Positions 1 through 12,672 are shown, numbered from the stretch's first letter. The stretch: 64,000 bases of DNA from Selaginella moellendorffii (GCF_000143415.4 NW_003314275.1:627980-691979), one strand, 5' to 3'. A program made the numbers and translations. Notes: a model not told the origin generated them from the letters alone.

Positions 1-566
1 TATTGATCGTAGACAGGGATCAAGTTCTTGTGATGCTTCTTGGGCCAGACATAATCGCTATCATCCACGATCAGCGTGATCGATTCATCCCCCGGTACAG
101 TATCCAAGTCTTTCATCGCCTTCATACAGTTGTGATCCCTGGAGAAAATATGGCCCTTGAACAAGCTTCCAGTCGGATCCAACAGCTTAGCCATGGTCTC
201 GGCATAGATCTCGCGCCCATTGGTGTATATGTGCAAATCAAAGAATTTGCTAGCTTCCTCAAGAAACTTAAAGGCGAATGGCCGAATCTTGGTCCATACC
301 TGCAGGCTCTCTACCTTGTGAAGGAGCTTTCTTCTCTTGGGTGCCTTCTCTTGCCAATCATAGATTTTCTCGAGATACAAGCGTTCTTCCTCATCGACCT
401 TTGAGAACGAAGCGGAATTGAGCAGTGTGTGATCCAGATCTAGCACAAGGATTAGTTTTTGCTGCTGTAGAACCTTCTGGGTGTACTCTTTCCGCAGCTG
501 TGCATCGAAATCTTCTTCTTCTTCTCCGCCTTCAAACTCGCTCCTCCCTCTCTTCCTTGACGCCAT
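1..566 (-). CDS. RNA polymerase II CTD phosphatase, FCP1/CPL4-like (C-terminus outside window)
   Basis: An open frame runs from an ATG at 566 to the window edge without a stop, giving about 188 residues. After a basic and acidic N-terminus it carries VLDLDHTLL, the DxDxT nucleophile motif of FCP1-type HAD phosphatases, then VWTKIRPFAF, LHIYTNGREIYAE, FSRDHNCMK and IVDDSDYVWPKKHHKNLI, which follow the catalytic FCPH domain of plant CPL4 and yeast FCP1 in order. Known role of the family: removal of phosphate from the heptad repeats of the Pol II C-terminal domain in the nucleus. The BRCT domain expected further downstream lies beyond position 1. No intron is seen in this part. The gene is head to head with the STK19 homologue, 90 bp apart. 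CPL4 rather than CPL3 is favoured because the FCPH domain lies near the N-terminus; SCP-type small phosphatases fit less well. Confidence 0.9.
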   Translation of the reverse strand, partial: MASRKRGRSEFEGGEEEEDFDAQLRKEYTQKVLQQQKLILVLDLDHTLLNSASFSKVDEEERLYLEKIYDWQEKAPKRRKLLHKVESLQVWTKIRPFAFKFLEEASKFFDLHIYTNGREIYAETMAKLLDPTGSLFKGHIFSRDHNCMKAMKDLDTVPGDESITLIVDDSDYVWPKKHHKNLIPVYDQ

Positions 567-656
567 GTCGAGAAAACCTAAATCACCCTTTTGGCTCGTC
601 ACTTATATAGTGAAGGATAGAGAACGAATATTCCTGCCGGTGAAGAACCCTAATTT
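567..656. promoter_or_regulatory. 90-bp divergent spacer between CPL4-like and STK19-like genes
   Basis: Only 90 bp separate the two opposing ATGs. The stretch contains CTTATATAG (about 601-610) and AACCCTAA (about 645-652), the latter a telo-box-like motif common in plant housekeeping promoters. Both 5' UTRs must start within it or overlap, so a shared bidirectional promoter is the simplest reading. That is inference; no transcript evidence is available. Confidence 0.5.
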
Positions 657-1929
657 ATGGCGTCTAGCTCTACCGCCAACGACAGCGAGGACGAAGAGAT
701 TTGTGGTGAGCACTTTATTCATTCCATGGCGCTTGTTCTTGAGGATCTCGTGATTTTCAGACACGATGGTTGCCATTCAGCTGATGCTCGCGCAATTCCC
801 AAAGCTAGAACAGGTAAATCTTGCAGCTCCTTTTCTTTGTTCTTTCTCCCAATTGGAGTTTCTCTTTGGTGCTTGCTTTGTAAGTGGAACTTGCGGCCAT
901 TTGTGCTGCGCACGCAGCTCTACAGTAGTGTCAAGGACCGAACTACAGTGGATAAAGAACTAGAGGTACTCTTGGAAATCTTTTACTAGTTTTTGTCACT
1001 CTCCTCTTTTTTTTTCTGCTGGATCCAGGCATTGAAGCAGCAGCAAGTGGTCCGAATGTTCAAGCTCAATTCGGGGCGAGATGATTTTGCAGTGATGCTG
1101 CTGGAGNNNNNNNNNNNNNNNNNNNNNNNNNNNNNNNNNNNNNNNNNNNNNNNNNNNNNNNNNNNNNNNNNNNNNNNNNNNNNNNNNNNNNNNNNNNNNN
1201 NNNNNNAGGTAATCACTTCTCTCATCTCTGCATGGAATGGGTGGCTAGTTCTCAAGTTCTTTTCTGTTTCTTCTTCTTGCACAGATCGATGCTGCTAAGC
1301 AGAGAATGGAAAGTAAGCATTCAGCTGATACAACCATCGTTTTCGACTGGTTTCAAAACTACGTTCTTGGATCGAGCCCGGATTTGTCAATCTCAAACTC
1401 CCACCTGGTATGAAACATTTGTTTTCTCATTCTCGTTTTCACAGCTAGTTTATCTCAGGTTTCTCTCCTCTCGCGAGGTGGGAAAACAACTGATAAGCAA
1501 ATCTCCGTGCTCATCAATGCCGGATTTCTGGTGCGTGCTCTTTACAATCTGTTTTTTTCTCGATGAAAAGTTTGGTGTCATTCAAAACAGGTGAGACAAA
1601 TGTCCGATTCAGAAGACTATTGGTTTTCCATACCTGGAATTGGATGGGCGATGAAGAACTTGACACAGGTATAGTCTCTATAACGTTTTGAAAACTTCTT
1701 TTTGGTTCTTCTCTTAACAATCTTTGTGTTTTCCCAGGGAAGGAAAGAGGTGACTCAATTGCTGCGCAAGCGGCAGTCCAAAGAGGCCTTGCTATCAGTC
1801 CTGGAGAAGCGGAAGCTGCGAAGCTCAAGCCTGGGAATGCGGTTTCACTTGAGAGATTTACTGGGTTCCAGCGTCCTGGTATCTGTGGAGACAACCTCTG
1901 GAGCTCTCATTCGTCTTGCAAAGCGATGA
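657..1929 (+). CDS. STK19 homologue (winged-helix protein; transcription-coupled repair)
   Basis: Eight exons can be joined with GT-AG introns: about 657-705, 761-813, 918-965, 1029 into the gap, 1285-1407, 1459-1530, 1591-1668 and 1738-1929. The peptides LYSSVKDRTTVDKELE, VVRMFKLNSGRDDFAVMLLE, ISVLINAGFL, YWFSIPGIG and GMRFHLRDLLGS follow the STK19 family in order. Length is about 264 residues if the 100-N gap stands for real exon, close to the family's usual 250. Although named serine/threonine kinase 19, the protein has no kinase motifs; recent work describes a DNA-binding winged-helix protein acting with stalled RNA polymerase II in transcription-coupled nucleotide excision repair. Part of exon 4 is lost in the gap at 1107-1206. 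Exon edges may be off by 1-2 nt. Confidence 0.9.
1107..1206. other. Assembly gap (100 N) inside the STK19 homologue
   Basis: Exactly 100 N, the usual placeholder for a gap of unknown size. The flanks are exonic (MLLE before, AG plus a GT donor after), so it hides part of exon 4. Confidence 0.99.
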
Positions 1930-2012
1930 AAACCAATCTTTGCGAGCTCAAAACCAGTCTTTGCGAGCTCAAGAACCGATCTTTGCGAGCTCAAAAACCA
2001 ATCTTTTGCAAG
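1926..2012. repeat. About 22-bp tandem repeat at the STK19 stop codon
   Basis: Four imperfect units of the type AACCAATCTTTGCGAGCTCA follow one another from the stop codon at 1927-1929. The last unit is degraded (CTTTTGCAAGCG). It lies in the 3' UTR. Confidence 0.8.
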
Positions 2013-2602
2013 CGTTGGCACCATTTCCAACCAAGTGTAGAGAAAGTGGTGAGCAAAAGTTTAGTTTTTTTACAGAGCAATGCGATGCATTGCAAATGTT
2101 TCTATGCATTTAATGGCGGTGGGTCGCCAAAGAAACAAAGCTTTTCATTCCCTGACCTCGGCAAAAATCAGTTATTTTTCACACCAAACTTCCTCCTTTT
2201 CTTCTTTCCTTCTTTCTTCTCCGTGCCTTCTTTCTTTCTCCTTGGTTTGTTTACAAGGGCGATTGCTGCGCTGCGAAGCCGTCCACTTTGTCTCGTTGCC
2301 TTTAATTCAGTCATCGTCTGCTTGTGCTACGCCGTCACGCCCAGTTGTTACTCACTCTCCATCGCCAAGCTTTTTCTCCACTGGTCTCTCGTCTTTAAAC
2401 TCGTTTCAGAGTCTCCTTGTCACAGCTGCGTTGCTCGTTTTCTCTCCCTCTCCACCGATCAAGCTCTCTCCTCCTTCTTCATCCTCTTCGATTCCTTTCA
2501 TGCCCAGAGCTTGAATGCCTCCACCACCACCGTGCTGCGGTCCTCCACAACACCTGGTATGCGGCACATTTGCATTTAAAGTCAGTCAGCCGAGCGAGTA
2601 AG
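2013..2602. promoter_or_regulatory. Spacer upstream of the ABCG gene, pyrimidine-rich
   Basis: No gene is seen. Positions about 2190-2250 are almost pure CT (TTCTTCTTTCC type), like the pyrimidine patches of plant core promoters and 5' UTRs. Open frames here run on into the ABCG first exon but carry no conserved sequence before the ATG at 2603. Confidence 0.4.
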
Positions 2603-5375
2603 ATGGCAGCGATGAGTAGAAGCAATAGCAACAGCAACAGCGTACCTCATGGAAGCCACGCTCGGATGGAGAGAAGCGCTGCTCAAACCAACACCATGGG
2701 AATGCTGAGCCCCCTCAGCTTGAGCCTGTGGAAGAACAAGACCGGGGACGAGGAGACCGACATATCTGCGCGGCTTACTTGGAGAGATCTCTTCGTCTCG
2801 GCCACCAATGCTAAGGGAGAGACGCGCTCGCTGCTCCACGGTCTCAATGGATACGCCGAGCCGGGATATCTCATGGCCGTCATGGGGCCGTCTGGATCCG
2901 GAAAGTCGACGTTACTGGACGCTCTAGCAGGTTTGCAAGCTTCGTCTTTTTGATCTCTTGATCGAGGCCGATCTGTCGCAGGGAGGCTGGCCAAGAACAC
3001 GACGCAGAGTGGAGAAGTCCTGCTCAATGGAAGGCGGACTCGCTTGTCATACGGCATCGTTGTGAGTTCCCGGTTTCTCACTCCTATATTTTAAGAAAAT
3101 TCCCCATCTTCTCGATCACCACGACTTAAGATATGTTTCTCCCTGTCCCAGGCATTCGTGACTCAAGATGATGCGCTGATAGGAACTCTGACGGTGAAGG
3201 AAACCATCACGTACTCGGCTAAATTGCGTCTCCCAGATCTCATGCCCCGGAAAGATAAGAAGGCCATTGTCGAGAGCACTATCATGGAGATGGGACTCCA
3301 AGAGTGCCAGAACACTCCCGTTGGAAACTGGCACCTTCGAGGCCTCAGTGGAGGAGAGAAGCGGCGGCTGAGCATCGGTCTGGAAATTCTCACTCGTCCT
3401 CGTTTGCTGTTCCTCGATGAACCCACCAGCGGCCTCGACAGGTTGGTTGCAAGTTCTTAGCCTGCTAAACATTCCTGTTCCATCTTGGATGCAGTGCCTC
3501 GGCCTTCTTCGTCACCCAGACACTCAAGAACCTGGCCAGAGACGGAAGGACTGTCATAGCTTCCATCCATCAGCCCAGCAGCGAGGTTTTCGAGCTCTTC
3601 GACCGACTGTACTTGTTATCTCACGGGAAAACCATCTACTTTGGTGATGCCCCTGCTGCTAAAGAGGTAACGCAGTAAGTTCTTCTTCCCTTGGTTCTCT
3701 AAGTCCGAAGTTTCCGTCCTGATAGTTCTTCGCCTCCGCTGGATTCCCCTGTCCACCTCTTCGAAACCCCTCTGACCATTACCTCAGAGCAATCAACTCA
3801 GACTTTGATCGAGTCAAGGACGCTCTGAGAAATTCCTTTGTGGCCAAGGTAAGTTAGCTGTGACCATAAAAATCCATCTTTTCGACCGCGTTGATGCTGC
3901 TACTTCGCAGGACATGGAGTCGGCCGATGTCCTTGACAAAACCTCCACCGCACAAGTCATCAAGATCTTGATCGACCACTACCAGTCTTCAGAGCACGCA
4001 ATGCTGACAGCGTCCAAAATCCACGAGATTAACCAAACGGTGAGCAGACTTTCCATCTTCCTCCTCCACCTTAGCTGAAACAAGTGCGCCGGCCAGAAAG
4101 GAGTAGCTTTGGAGTCGGAAGGGAGCCAAGCGAGCTTCTTCATGCAGTCGTTCACGCTAACCCGCCGATCGTTCGTCAACATGTCTCGAGATATGGGCTA
4201 CTACTGGCTTCGACTTGTCATCTACATCATCCTGGCCATCGGGATCGGTACGCTGTACTATGACATCGGCACCAGCTATAGCTCTATCATGGTAACAGCC
4301 CCTCCACTTCCATCATCTCGTCCCTGTGCTTAACTCCAAGACTGTTTTGTTGAAGGCCAGAGCTGCTTGTATGTCTTTTGTTGGAGGCTTCCTGATCTTC
4401 ATGTCCATTGGAGGCTTCCCGTCGTTCATCGAAGACATGAAGGTCTGTTCTTCTCTTTCATGTTCTAGTTTCCGATCGTCCACGGTGATATATGCTTGGT
4501 TATGTCTCAGGTCTTCTCTCGTGAGAGGCTGAATGGACACTACGGCGTCGTCGCGTTCGTCGTTGGAAACACCCTCTCGTCGCTACCGTTTCTCTTTCTC
4601 ATAGCACTGGTGTCCGGGGCTATCACATACAACATGGTGAAGCTCCACCCGGGATTCATTCGCTTCTCGTACTTTGTGTTGAACCTTTTCGCGGCTGTCG
4701 CAGCTGTCGAGAGTCTGATGATGGCTGTGGCAAGTCTCGTCCCAAACTTCCTCATGGGGATCATTACGGGTGCCGGCATCCAGGTACGCTCGGCTTGCAA
4801 CATCTGGCCTGGTGACATACTTTCGCTTGCTCTGACTTCTTGATGACAGGGTATCTTTCTGCTCGTTGCGGGATTTTTCCGTTTGCCAGGTGACTTGCCA
4901 AAGGCGTTCTGGAAGTTCCCGCTGTCCTACATTGGTTTCCACATGTATTCGTTGCAGGTAGCCTTTCATGCTTCTCTCTGCTCCCCCGAAAGCTGAACGA
5001 GAATTTTAATGTGCCTGGCAGGGAAACTTTGAAAACGACTTTCTCGGCTTGAACTTTGAAAACAAATTTCCAGGCTTACCAAAGATTCCAGGAAAATTTA
5101 TTCTTCAGGACGTTTATGAGATACCAGTCGGCCGCTCGAAATGGTGGAACCTCGCAGTGGTGTTTTTGATGATTATAGTCTACAGGTTCTTGTTCTTCCT
5201 CGCCATCAAGTACAGTGAGAGCGTTCAGCCATGGCTGCAAGGCATCATGGCTAAGCGGCGGGCAAGATTTTTGTCATCCAATCACCTTACTCGTAAGAAC
5301 TCGGCGCTCCAGAACACGATCAGGCCGGTTGTCCAGCAGTCTCCACTGAGAGAGCCTGCCACAGCAACAAGTTAG
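2603..5375 (+). CDS. ABCG (white-brown complex) half-size ABC transporter
   Basis: Eleven exons separated by introns of about 50-70 nt join to a protein of about 712 residues. The nucleotide-binding domain comes first: Walker [10 protein letters not shown] at residues about 95-103, [14 protein letters not shown] for the Q-loop region, signature [12 protein letters not shown], Walker B LLFLDEP, then [10 protein letters not shown]. The membrane domain follows with several hydrophobic stretches ([75 protein letters not shown]). This nucleotide-binding-first order and the [16 protein letters not shown] motif are typical of plant ABCG11/12/15-type half-transporters, which dimerise at the plasma membrane and export cutin, wax, sporopollenin or sterol precursors. 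The substrate here cannot be read from sequence. The ATG at 2603 lies just after the last upstream in-frame non-conserved stretch; another ATG follows three codons later. Confidence 0.93.
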
Positions 5376-6226
5376 TCAAGAAAGAAGGAGAGATTCTAAG
5401 GCGATAAAACCATACCCGACTTAAAATACACACGAAGTCAAACAGCGATCCCAACATCTCTTGTTTCGGATCAGTGGAGTGGAGGGCTCATCCTGTCTTG
5501 TTTGGTGAATCAAAGACGGTGGACTGGAGAATCAAAGTATTGTACTGGTAGCTGAGAGATAATGGAGCATCCTCGTGTCCCACACGGAGCAATCTAAAGA
5601 AAAACACAAGCATGAGTCCAAAAAGGCAAAGAAGAAAAGCACAAGCATTTTGCTAGCACGACGAAACCACCCATGTGGGAGGGAATAAATTCGCGATGTA
5701 GTGTAAAATGCGACTGGTACTCGACAGTTAAACCAAGTGGCAAGCCAAAAGGTTGAAGGAGGGGTGAAAAAATAAACCATAAGATCCGTGAAATGAATGA
5801 CCACCACTGACCTTTTTTGAGAGGCAACTTTTGCGTTACAAGGATGGAATTAAATGCATCCAGCGAGAAGAGAACGACCTGAGCTGCTACTTTTCTGTGA
5901 GTTCTTCGGAGAAGCTGGGCTGCAATAAAATAAGAACTTTCATGTGAGCGAGCACTCAAACTCATCCATCAAATCAAACTCGAGCTACCGATCGACCAAA
6001 CAAGATGCATACCAACGATTATCAATCAGCTAATAACTAAAGCAAACAGGTTAACGAAAAAGGAACAACTGGCAAGCAAAGAGCAAAATAAATGAATTTT
6101 ACCGGACAAAGATCGCTTTTCTGCCAGCACAGATGTACACGTTGCTGCAAGGTACATAAATGTGAAAGGAGCACAAGGATTGGAAAAACTCTCCTACGGC
6201 TTTACTTACCTACGCTTCGTTGGCTT
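5376..6226. other. Convergent intergenic region, no gene seen
   Basis: This stretch separates the stops of the ABCG gene (plus) and the NAT9-like gene (minus) and should hold both 3' UTRs. Minus-strand open frames at 5532-5965 have no recognisable protein content. Confidence 0.6.
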
Positions 6227-7243
<1,017 letters not shown>

Positions 7244-9775
7244 ATGCCCAGAGGAAGAAGTTTTCCATTCTTCCGTGCTACCGCTCGACGATCGATCAAC
7301 GCCATGGCCGATCCAGCTCCCCAGAGAGGTACTTGTAGTCTAGCAGCGATATTTCTAGCGATTCTATGCACGCGCGCGTCGTGCCAGCAGCAGGTGCTGG
7401 AGCAAAACCAGTTTCCCCGGGTGATTCCCGGCGATCCAAGGGGTCTTGACGGCCGGGCAGTGGAATTTGATGGCTACACGGCACCCAATCTTTCACTGCT
7501 CAACATAGCGCAGTATAGCCTGGCGTTTGTGAATCACTCGTCGGGGCTCTTCACTCTCGCCATTGTGACAAACTCAAGCGCTGGTTCCTTGGCTAGAATC
7601 ATCTGGGAAGCGAACCAAGACGATCCAGTGAGTGCGAATGCAACGCTTGGCTTCGAGGGCGATGGCGGCCTTGCGTTGCGAGACTCTGGCGGAAGATTGG
7701 TATGGACTACTGGACCGCTGAATGGACTTTCTACGACGCTCGAGTTGCAAGAGACAGGGAACTTGACGGTTCGAAACGTCGACAACGAAGTCTTGTGGCA
7801 GAGTTTTGGCAGTCCGACCGACACACTCGTGCTCCAACAGCCTCTTTCGCCGGGAATGAGACTGGAGAGCCGCCGAAGCAGCACGAATTCTTCTTCGGGA
7901 ACTTACAGCTTGGTGATGGAAGCCGGGGGACTTGTGCTCTACTCCAACTTTTCGGGACGGCAGGAACCTTACTGGATCAGGGGGTACGATGGACTTGAAA
8001 CTCTAGCAGCGGCTACTACGAACGCCTGCGAGTCCTTGACAGCAGCTCTTGCCAGAAACGAGAGCTCGTCAGCTCTAACTTTCACGTTTCGGTGTGGGAG
8101 CAACGAAACGCTGATCATACCTCTCCAGGTGGCTGGCGAAAACGGAAGTTTCATACGTCTGGAAGCTGATGGGAATTTGCAAGCTTACACGCTGGGAAGT
8201 TCTGGAAACTGGACCGAGTCGCAGAAACTCTTTGAGCAGGCTGGTAGCTGTGGGCTTCCCGAGAGATGTCAACCATTTGGAATCTGCTCCAACGGGTCAT
8301 GCGTCGAGTGCTTGAGCGCAACTGGGACGAGAGTTCCTTGGAGCAACAGCTGCTCAGCTCCTGTCATTGATTCATGCGGTAACTCCAGCTCTCTCGATTT
8401 TGTTTCACTGCCGGGGATCGAGCATTTCTCACACAGGTACCTCAATGGTTCTTCACTCAGCTTTCAGCTTTGCCGCAGCCAGTGCCTGCAAAACTGCTCG
8501 TGCTCGGCGTTTTTCTTCTGGGAAGAATCCAGCTCCTGCTTTCTGATGGATAGCCTTCGTACGCTTCAAGCCGTGCCCAACCATCGCCACGTTGCATACG
8601 TGAAAGTAGCGGCCACGAACACCACGAACGATGTCTTGCCTGTTCCAGCCACAGGATCGAAGCTTTCAGCTGGTGCCACTGCGGGGATCGTAGTTGGCAG
8701 CTTCTTTCTACTTCTGGTGGCCCTCCTGCCCATCATTTTGTGCATATCGAGAAAGCGGTCCAAGCAAGTGGAGGCTGTAGTCTACGACAGCGACAACTAT
8801 CTCGAGACGATAGAGAACTTGAAACCAATGAGGTTCTGTCGAGCGGACTTAGAACGGATCACTGACAACTTCAGCAAGCTTATCGGAACTGGAAGCTTTG
8901 GAAGTGTGTACGAAGGTGTTCTTCCCGAGGGCAGGAAAGTGGCAGTCAAGAGGCTCGAAAGCACAGGACAGGGGAAGCGGAAGATCTTTGCTGAAGTTGC
9001 GGTGCTAGGAACGTTTCATCACTGGAACTTGGTGAGGCTGCTCGGTTTTTGCGACCAAGGATGTCACGGGTTTATCATCTACGAGCATATTGGAAATGGT
9101 TCGCTGGACAGATGGATCTATCGTGACAACGGGGAAAACGTCTTGGACTGGGAACTGAGGATGGGAATCGTGATGGGAATAGCACGAGGATTGGCTTACT
9201 TGCACGAAGAATGCATGGAAGTTCATCTCAACTTGAAGCCTCAAAACGTGTTACTCGACTCTTCGTTCGTTCCCAAGCTTTCCGGCTACGGAGTCTCCAG
9301 GATCATGGCTCGAGAATCCCAGAGCTCAGCAGCTAAAACAGGTCTGGAGAGCTATCACCCACCAGAGTGGCTTCTCGACACCTCCATTACCGAGAAGTGC
9401 GACGTTTACAGCTTTGGAATTCTACTCTTGGAGATTATCAGCGGGAAAAGAAGCTCCAACAGCGACAAGTTTTATCTTCCGGCCCATGCATTGGATCTCA
9501 CAAGGCAAGGCAGGCAAATGCAACTTGTGGACACGAGGATCGTCAAGGACACGAGCGAGTCTAAAGTTCGTCAGGGTGTAAGTATTGCTTTCCAGTGCTT
9601 ACAGGAAGATCCAAGATCCAGGCCGTCCATGGGGGACGTTGTCCAGATGCTCCAAGGCTCCTGTGAGATTCCAGAAGTTCCCAGGAACAGCGCTTTCTTC
9701 TGGCTCAAGGACAACGAAACTCGCTACTCGGAAGCTCACTCGCTGTTGATGGGCTTAAAGCACTCGATCGACTAG
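7244..9775 (+). CDS. G-type lectin S-domain receptor-like protein with a probably inactive kinase domain
   Basis: Single exon, 843 residues. Order: secretion signal (either from Met1 or, more credibly, from Met21 at 7304, where MADPAPQ is followed by a hydrophobic stretch), bulb-lectin domain with GDGGLALRDSGGRLVW and LWQSFGSPTDTLV, cysteine-rich EGF/PAN-like region to about residue 450, membrane span about 479-501, then a kinase-like domain from about 545. The glycine loop GTGSFGSVYEG and VAVK (Lys about 569) are present. The catalytic loop reads VHLNLKPQN, so the usual HxD aspartate is Asn (about 663). The Mg-binding DFG is GYG (about 681-683). Subdomain VIII is PPEW and VYSFGILLLEIISG is intact. 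Relatives (SD2-5 type) perceive extracellular ligands at the plasma membrane; here signalling would need a partner kinase. Many N-glycosylation sites fit an ectodomain. Confidence 0.92.
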   Translation: MPRGRSFPFFRATARRSINAMADPAPQRGTCSLAAIFLAILCTRASCQQQVLEQNQFPRVIPGDPRGLDGRAVEFDGYTAPNLSLLNIAQYSLAFVNHSSGLFTLAIVTNSSAGSLARIIWEANQDDPVSANATLGFEGDGGLALRDSGGRLVWTTGPLNGLSTTLELQETGNLTVRNVDNEVLWQSFGSPTDTLVLQQPLSPGMRLESRRSSTNSSSGTYSLVMEAGGLVLYSNFSGRQEPYWIRGYDGLETLAAATTNACESLTAALARNESSSALTFTFRCGSNETLIIPLQVAGENGSFIRLEADGNLQAYTLGSSGNWTESQKLFEQAGSCGLPERCQPFGICSNGSCVECLSATGTRVPWSNSCSAPVIDSCGNSSSLDFVSLPGIEHFSHRYLNGSSLSFQLCRSQCLQNCSCSAFFFWEESSSCFLMDSLRTLQAVPNHRHVAYVKVAATNTTNDVLPVPATGSKLSAGATAGIVVGSFFLLLVALLPIILCISRKRSKQVEAVVYDSDNYLETIENLKPMRFCRADLERITDNFSKLIGTGSFGSVYEGVLPEGRKVAVKRLESTGQGKRKIFAEVAVLGTFHHWNLVRLLGFCDQGCHGFIIYEHIGNGSLDRWIYRDNGENVLDWELRMGIVMGIARGLAYLHEECMEVHLNLKPQNVLLDSSFVPKLSGYGVSRIMARESQSSAAKTGLESYHPPEWLLDTSITEKCDVYSFGILLLEIISGKRSSNSDKFYLPAHALDLTRQGRQMQLVDTRIVKDTSESKVRQGVSIAFQCLQEDPRSRPSMGDVVQMLQGSCEIPEVPRNSAFFWLKDNETRYSEAHSLLMGLKHSID

Positions 9776-12672
9776 GAGAGGAATGTGTAAAGACTTTTTC
9801 TAATTGACGCAAAGAACAAGCCTTGGACAAGAACAGTGCTAGCACCATGCTCGCAGCAGCGACAGGATGCAGTCTGGAAACTTCGGCTCCAGCAGCAATC
9901 CGAGGATCAACCACGTCCCTTTCCTTCATAGCGAAGCACGCAGCCAGTGATCTTAGCTGAAGGTTTCAAGACCGTGCAAGTTGACTTATACACTAGTCAC
10001 CGTTTACTGTAACTTAAAGCAAGTTTACCTTTCCCTTTACTTTAACTTTTGTGTTATTAAATTATGAAATATTTTAGGGTTTTAATCAGGGTAGTTTGGA
10101 TTGTGATAAGGCACGATTAGTAAAATTGCATGCACTGTTTTTCACATAGAAATGAAGATGATTACTGTTTTCCAAAAAACATAAAATGCTTTAATTAGAA
10201 TAATGGACAACAAAATTTGTAAACGTGAATATTAGCTTGTGTAGATGCCCCAATAGAATATTCTTTCTAATCTATGATCACATCCACTCATGCCATTCAT
10301 ACTTCAACCCATCCCCATTTTGATCATTCCTTATACTAGGGTTTTCAATTTTTCCTCAGCAGTGTGAGCAAGCCCCATGGCACACTAGTGCATAGGTAAA
10401 TTAATGTTGGGTGTTTTTTGGTTTATTTAGGTAGTGTATCTTTAGTTTTTTAGCCACTCCTCACCCATGGTTGACTACAAAATCACTATTATAGCTCCAT
10501 GTCCATATGCTGTCTCTTTTATTGAGATAATTCAAAGAACTAGCCTCTAGGATGTGATCTCTAACTAAGTTTTGGCATACAAAGGAATTCATCACTATAT
10601 ATACTATATATAAGTTTATGTAATTTATAATAATTACTTAACTGTGTAACTGAAAACTTGGAGGTTGGGTCTAGAGACTTGATGCAAGCAACTTCCCTTG
10701 AGGAAGAAAAAACTTGCACTTTGCAGAATTGAGTTGGATGCTGTAAAAATGATATAGCTGGAAAATGGTTTGCAAATCCTCAATCTAGTGTTAAAGTTAT
10801 ATAAGTTGTCAAGTTATGAAAGGCAAAGTTTCCCTAAACTAGAATTTGTATTAAATAAGAATATTTGGAAATATAATAAATAGAAAAATATTTTATGTTT
10901 ATTTTGTTTATAAATATTTGATTTGATAAGAACTAAGAGAAGATAATCATTATAAAATTATAAACCTCTGCCAAGAGTAGATAAAATTTCTTAACTAAGA
11001 TGATAACATAATAAGTAGAGCAACTCAAGGGTGGCAAAGAGATTAGAAGTTTTGCTAAAGTGAGGTTTAAGGTTTCTTTCTTAGTAAAATAGCACTTGTG
11101 CTTTTTAGGTATGTGTGTTAAATGTGTTTGTAATGAATAGATCTAAAACTGTAGTCATAGTGTATGGATCATAGCATAGTAAACATTAAGTTTTTCTATG
11201 TTTTAGTTGATATAGAATATATTTGAGTTCTATTATGCAAGCATGTCTATGCATTACATAATATCATAAAGAAGTTATTTCTTTTTATCATATATGCATA
11301 GCTGAAGAAAGTCACATAATCTTAGAACTAGATATATTTGAACTAAATGTAGAACCAAATATCAGCAAAGCTAATGTGAAAATAATTAATTGAAAGAATG
11401 TGATCTGCTATTAACTTGGATGGAGAACCTAGCAGCAAAATAGATATTAAAGTCAATAAAGGGGTGAGACAAGCATTTTGACACATACAAATTATTAGAG
11501 TCATAACTGTTGAGTATCATAACTCCATTCCTCACAATATACACTAAACTAAATATTCCCATAAGAAGTAGATACTCTTTCTTAGATTGATATCTTTGGA
11601 AGGAAATCAACTTGTATGCACAGTGTGGGAGATTCAAATTATAGCCATTCCACATGCAGTCTTTCCAAAATGAGTTGAGCTATCCCTATTGCATAATCTA
11701 AGTTTAGTTTTCACTCGGAAAATGAATATGCCCATCTATTGCCCATGACATGCTCATCATATAATACCCATAATCTATATGAGTGGACATTAAATATATT
11801 CATTAACCTATGTAGACAGATCATGATCAGATTACACAAGGTTAAGAGGGATATGTGCCAAAGTGTCCTTGGGGCGCTAGAGAGCTTCAGGGTATTTATA
11901 TGGCACCTAGATTGAATCTCAAGGTGTGACTTGAGTGCCACTCTCCCAGTAGTAGCCATGTATTCTTTATTATTATGGTTAACAAGAGATTTAGGAAAAC
12001 TACACTTACACGCTTAGTAGCACAGGAATCTAGTGGTATAGATGATAGTCTTTTAAACTCAAAGAGTGATCAAGTGAAGGCATACTATAACTCTTTGTGA
12101 ACTTATTGAAGAAGCACTGTGAATCATCTGTTGCGACCATGCCAATGTTCGAGAAAAGAAAAAAAAAAGCGAACTTGTATATAAAAAAAACTCATTTTTA
12201 CAGTAAAAAATGTGTTCGTCAGCTTTTTACCTGACTCGAGACACTGAATTCTCGCCTCACTGCAAACAAAACCACCGCTTCTCTCAATCCCAATCACCGA
12301 AAAAACTCAAAACAATCCATTTTTCTCTTGTTTTCGTTTTCCACGGCATTGTCAGTGATGGCTGCGTCGAGCAAAGTAGTCACAGCAAGCTTCCAGAAAA
12401 GGGAAATTCCATTCCATTCCTTCTGGAGACAAAGATCTCCCCAGCCAAAGTAAAACAAACAAACACTTCCGAAATCCCCGTACGAGAAAAAGACTAGTTT
12501 CGTCCTCCAGTGAAGAAAGAGAAAAAAAGAAGAGAACGATCGATCCAATCATAGCTTCTCTTAGGAACGAACAGGAGAACTAAAATCTCACTCCTAGAGC
12601 TCGATCGCTCAATCAATCGATCAATCAATCAATCAGAGAATGCGAGGAGAAAACCCAGATCGATTCGTTCCA
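9776..12672. other. AT-rich intergenic stretch, no gene seen
   Basis: About 2.9 kb. The first 200 bp would be the receptor kinase 3' UTR. Roughly 10000-12200 is strongly AT-rich, with no open frame above 90 codons and no conserved peptide, no terminal repeats and no similarity to the 14.7-31 kb island that could be seen by eye. From about 12200 base composition returns to that of the genes; a TCAATCAA-type short tandem repeat lies at about 12608-12636, in the presumed 3' flank of the RING gene. It is probably decayed transposon or neutral DNA. Confidence 0.55.

Noticed and set aside
657-1929. Serine/threonine kinase activity of the STK19 homologue
   Set aside because: The name suggests it, but no glycine loop, HRD or DFG motif is present; the fold is a winged-helix protein.
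9776-12672. Transposon in the AT-rich spacer
   Set aside because: No terminal repeats, target duplication or coding remnant could be seen by eye; left as unassigned intergenic DNA.
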